Below, piece by piece: positions 6,325 through 8,260 of a stretch of 8,260 nucleotides of DNA. This stretch comes from a bacterium (GTDB lineage Bacteria; UBP14; UBA6098; B30-G16): positions 1-8,260 of the forward strand of contig JALTEE010000211.1 of assembly GCA_027007865.1 (NCBI GenBank). The letters are read 5' to 3'. Made by a program: the position numbers and the translations under genes. The notes beneath the pieces were generated by a model. The model saw nothing but the letters and a program-made list of their open reading frames with translations, was not told where the DNA came from and did not search any database. Each line of letters begins with the position of its first letter. The first letter of the stretch is position 1.

Positions 6325-7110
6325 TTACTTAAATTTTTTCCCTTTCACATCTTCGATATATTTTTTTGCAGCATTTATAATCTGCGGTTTCAGGTCGGCA
6401 TATTTTTTCACGAATGGCGGAGTGAATTTATCGAACAGTCCGAGAATATCGTTCACTACGAGGATTTGTCCGTCGCATTTTGCGCCAGCGCCGATGCCGA
6501 TTGTGGGAATTTCCAGCGATTCGGTGATTTTCGCCGCTGTGTCCGCTGCTACTTTTTCAATGACAATCGAAAATGCGCCCGCTTCCTGTAATGCGGATGC
6601 ATCTTCCATCAATTGCCGAGCGCTATCTTCGTCTTTGCCCTGCACAAAATATCCGCCCGTTTTATTGAACGATTGCGGCAGCATTCCGATGTGTCCCATC
6701 ACGGGAATTCCAGAATCCACCATTGCTCTGACAACCGGTGCGAATTTCCATCCGCCTTCGATTTTGACAGCGGAAGCGCCCGCTTGCAGCAATTCCCCCG
6801 CATTCTGAATTGCATCGCCGAGAGATGTTTGATAACTCAAAAATGGCATATCGGCAATGACAAGCGCTCTGTTCACAGCGCGAGCGACTGCTTCCGTGTG
6901 AAAAAGCATCTTTTGCATATTCGCAGTGAGCGTGCTTTCCGCTCCGTATAGAACCATTTCCACAGAATCGCCAATAAGAATAATATCCGTTCCTGCACTA
7001 TCCAAAAACGATGCGGTGAAAAAATCATAAGCGGTCAGCGCAGCGATAAGTTCGCCACTTTGTTTCATTTTTTGAAGCGTTTTTACAGTGATTTTACCGG
7101 TATCTGTCAT
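6325..7110 (-). CDS. panB: 3-methyl-2-oxobutanoate hydroxymethyltransferase (ketopantoate hydroxymethyltransferase, EC 2.1.2.11)
   Basis: PanB transfers a hydroxymethyl group from 5,10-methylene-tetrahydrofolate to alpha-ketoisovalerate, giving ketopantoate, the first committed step to pantothenate and coenzyme A. At 261 residues it has the usual length of this cytoplasmic TIM-barrel enzyme. Motifs in order: ALTAYD (24-29), GDSVEM with metal ligand Asp48, ADMPF with Asp87, AVKIEGG with Lys116 and Glu118, PVMGHIGMLPQS (136-147), GGYFVQG, IVIEKV with the probable general base Glu185, and IGIGAGAKCDGQILVVND (204-221). All expected active-site residues are present; the first motif reads GDSVEM where GDSLGM is common. 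ATG 7110 lies three bases beyond the moxR stop, and its SD (AAGGAG, 7117-7122) is formed by the last codons of moxR, so translation is probably coupled. No other pantothenate gene (panC, panD, panE) is in the window. Confidence 0.96.
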   Translation of the reverse strand: MTDTGKITVKTLQKMKQSGELIAALTAYDFFTASFLDSAGTDIILIGDSVEMVLYGAESTLTANMQKMLFHTEAVARAVNRALVIADMPFLSYQTSLGDAIQNAGELLQAGASAVKIEGGWKFAPVVRAMVDSGIPVMGHIGMLPQSFNKTGGYFVQGKDEDSARQLMEDASALQEAGAFSIVIEKVAADTAAKITESLEIPTIGIGAGAKCDGQILVVNDILGLFDKFTPPFVKKYADLKPQIINAAKKYIEDVKGKKFK

Positions 7111-7113
7111 TGC

Positions 7114-8115
7114 TCACTCCTTTCCGATGTGTGCGAGAAGTTTTTCGATTATGTCGTCTGTCGTGATTCCTTCTGCTTCGGCATTGAACGATGTGATGAT
7201 TCTGTGCCGTAGGACTGGGAAAGCCACAGCGTTCACATCGGAAATATCGGGGGTCAATCTTCCCTTTAGCACGGCTCTTGTTTTTGCGCCGAGAATCATA
7301 TATTGGCTCGCTCGCGGACCAGCGCCCCAGCGAACATATTTCTTCACAAATTCGACATCCGAATGCTGCGGACGACTCGACTCGGAAATTTTTACGACAT
7401 ATTCGACAAGTCTGTCAGACACAGGCACACGGCGAACCAAGTCTTGAAGCGAAAGAATATCTTCCGCATCGAGAACGGGTTCCACTTCTGCGAGTGTTCC
7501 ACCTGTGGTGCGTTTCACTATCTCCACTTCCTCGCCTGCCGACGGATAATCGATGTTCACATTGAACATAAACCTATCGAGTTGCGCTTCGGGCAGCGGA
7601 TATGTTCCTTCCTGCTCGATTGGGTTCTGTGTTGCGAGAACAAAGAAGGGCTCTTGAAGTTTGTATGTATTTTCGCCCGATGTAACTTCGTGTTCCTGCA
7701 TCGATTGCAGCAGCGCCGCCTGCGTTTTAGGCGGAGTGCGATTTATCTCGTCGGCGAGGATGATATTTCCGAAAATCGGTCCTTTTACAAATCTAAAAAA
7801 TCGCTGTCCGCTGGAACGGTCTTCTTCGAGAACTTCCGTGCCTGTGATGTCGGACGGCATCAAGTCGGGCGTGAACTGAATTCTCGAGAATTTTAAATCG
7901 AGCGCTTCGGCGAGAGTGCTGACCATAAGTGTTTTTGCGAGTCCTGGAACACCGATTAGAAGAACATGTCCGCCCGATAAAAGCGTGATTAGAAGTTCCT
8001 CGATTACCTGCTTCTGCCCGACAATCCTCTGTGCTAATTGTTCCATAATAGCATCCGCAGATTGCCCAAGAAGTTGTGCGGCTTGCGCATCATCTGAAAA
8101 TTTCAAATTCGACAT
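7114..8115 (-). CDS. MoxR-family AAA+ ATPase
   Basis: From ATG 8115 the protein has 333 residues, the usual size for MoxR proteins. Walker A is GVPGLAKT (55-62), Walker B IILADEINR (118-126), sensor 1 FVLATQNPIEQEGTYPLPEA (158-177, followed by QLDRF), and sensor 2 GAGPRASQYMI (264-274). The ERIVGQ-like AQRIVGQKQVIEELL start is also typical. Family knowledge: MoxR ATPases act as chaperone-like remodelers, often with von Willebrand factor A partners, in enzyme maturation or stress and envelope functions. A longer reading from TTG 8139 exists, but the SD GGAGG (8121-8125) lies five bases before ATG 8115, which I prefer. No DUF58 or VWA gene follows it; panB does, at three bases. The member CoxD helps mature a molybdenum-containing CO dehydrogenase, so a link to the downstream hydroxylase is possible but unproven. 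Confidence 0.94.
   Translation of the reverse strand: MSNLKFSDDAQAAQLLGQSADAIMEQLAQRIVGQKQVIEELLITLLSGGHVLLIGVPGLAKTLMVSTLAEALDLKFSRIQFTPDLMPSDITGTEVLEEDRSSGQRFFRFVKGPIFGNIILADEINRTPPKTQAALLQSMQEHEVTSGENTYKLQEPFFVLATQNPIEQEGTYPLPEAQLDRFMFNVNIDYPSAGEEVEIVKRTTGGTLAEVEPVLDAEDILSLQDLVRRVPVSDRLVEYVVKISESSRPQHSDVEFVKKYVRWGAGPRASQYMILGAKTRAVLKGRLTPDISDVNAVAFPVLRHRIITSFNAEAEGITTDDIIEKLLAHIGKE
7117..7122 (-). promoter_or_regulatory. Shine-Dalgarno of panB inside the end of moxR
   Basis: AAGGAG on the minus strand encodes the last Lys-Glu codons of MoxR and is followed directly by its TGA (7114-7116) and, three bases later, by the panB ATG. This fixes the panB start and implies one transcript for both genes. 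Confidence 0.75.
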
Positions 8116-8120
8116 AGTTG

Positions 8121-8125
8121 CCTCC
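8121..8125 (-). promoter_or_regulatory. Shine-Dalgarno that decides the moxR start
   Basis: GGAGG on the minus strand, five bases before ATG 8115. It lies inside the longer TTG-initiated reading (8116-8139), which has no SD at proper distance, so the shorter start is favoured. Confidence 0.8.
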
Positions 8126-8139
8126 AAAGTTTGAAACAA

Positions 8140-8168
8140 AACTTACATAGCAATAACACCAATGTCAA
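8140..8168 (-). promoter_or_regulatory. Candidate promoter of the moxR-panB unit
   Basis: An exact TTGACA (8163-8168, minus strand) is followed after 17 bases by TAAGTT (8140-8145), which matches TATAAT at the three most conserved positions. The start site would fall near 8133, just ahead of the SD and ATG. The -35 box overlaps the stop of the possible upstream gene. Confidence 0.4.
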
Positions 8169-8260
8169 TTTATTATTTGCAATAGTATGTCCACTTTACG
8201 CATATAGTATTCAGGTAAAAAGTTTTTACTGAGCGGGTCGAGGATAATGCGCGGCAGCAC
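8165..8260 (-). CDS. Possible 3' end of an upstream gene (partial, unrecognised)
   Basis: On the minus strand the frame entering from the right edge is open for 31 codons, ending ...YYMRKVDILLQIIN and then TGA at 8165-8167, 49 bases before the moxR ATG. The distance and orientation fit the tail of an upstream gene, but the stretch is too short to identify and could be chance. Confidence 0.4.
   Translation of the reverse strand: MLPRIILDPLSKNFLPEYYMRKVDILLQIIN

Noticed and set aside
8116..8139. Eight-residue N-terminal extension of MoxR from TTG 8139
   Set aside because: The GGAGG Shine-Dalgarno falls inside the extension at correct distance from ATG 8115, and the TTG lies close to the predicted -10 box.

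Overview
The window looks like a piece of chromosome from an uncultured-type Gram-negative bacterium of the FCB assemblage (Bacteroidota, Ignavibacteria, Cloacimonadota, KSB1, WOR-3 and relatives). The evidence is a secreted protein ending in a QNxPNPFN-type sorting/FlgD-Ig-like tail, a lipoprotein with LVIVD-type propeller repeats, and short palindromic intergenic repeats. I cannot name a genus from sequence alone. No RNA gene, CRISPR array, transposase or prophage gene is visible.

Layout. At the left edge (1-606, +) is the C-terminal part of a secreted protein, followed by a strong hairpin terminator (631-664). Then comes about 230 bases of palindromes and repeats, including an exact 47-bp direct repeat (700-746 and 866-912). 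All other genes are on the minus strand. In transcription order from the right edge they are: a possible gene tail (8165-8260), a MoxR-family AAA+ ATPase (7114-8115), panB (6325-7110), an LVIVD-propeller lipoprotein (5180-6253), a sigma-54 activator with a degenerate receiver domain (3693-5075), a 2[2Fe-2S] protein (3224-3685) and a xanthine-dehydrogenase-family molybdenum subunit (897-3227).

How the genes fit together. Activator, iron-sulfur subunit and molybdenum subunit form a tight block: the Shine-Dalgarno of the second gene overlaps the stop of the first, and the second and third share an ATGA overlap. The two enzyme subunits should form a molybdenum hydroxylase. No FAD subunit is encoded in the window, so electrons probably leave by another route or the FAD protein lies elsewhere. 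The activator keeps the parts of an AAA+ sigma-54 activator but has lost the phosphoacceptor aspartate. moxR and panB form a second, translationally coupled pair, apparently transcribed from a promoter just upstream of moxR. The lipoprotein has its own strong ribosome binding site and a perfect TATAAT, and is probably a separate unit.

The best candidates for something new are the FAD-less hydroxylase tied to a probably phosphorylation-independent activator, and the 47-bp repeat, one copy of which supplies the last four codons and the stop codon of the molybdenum subunit.
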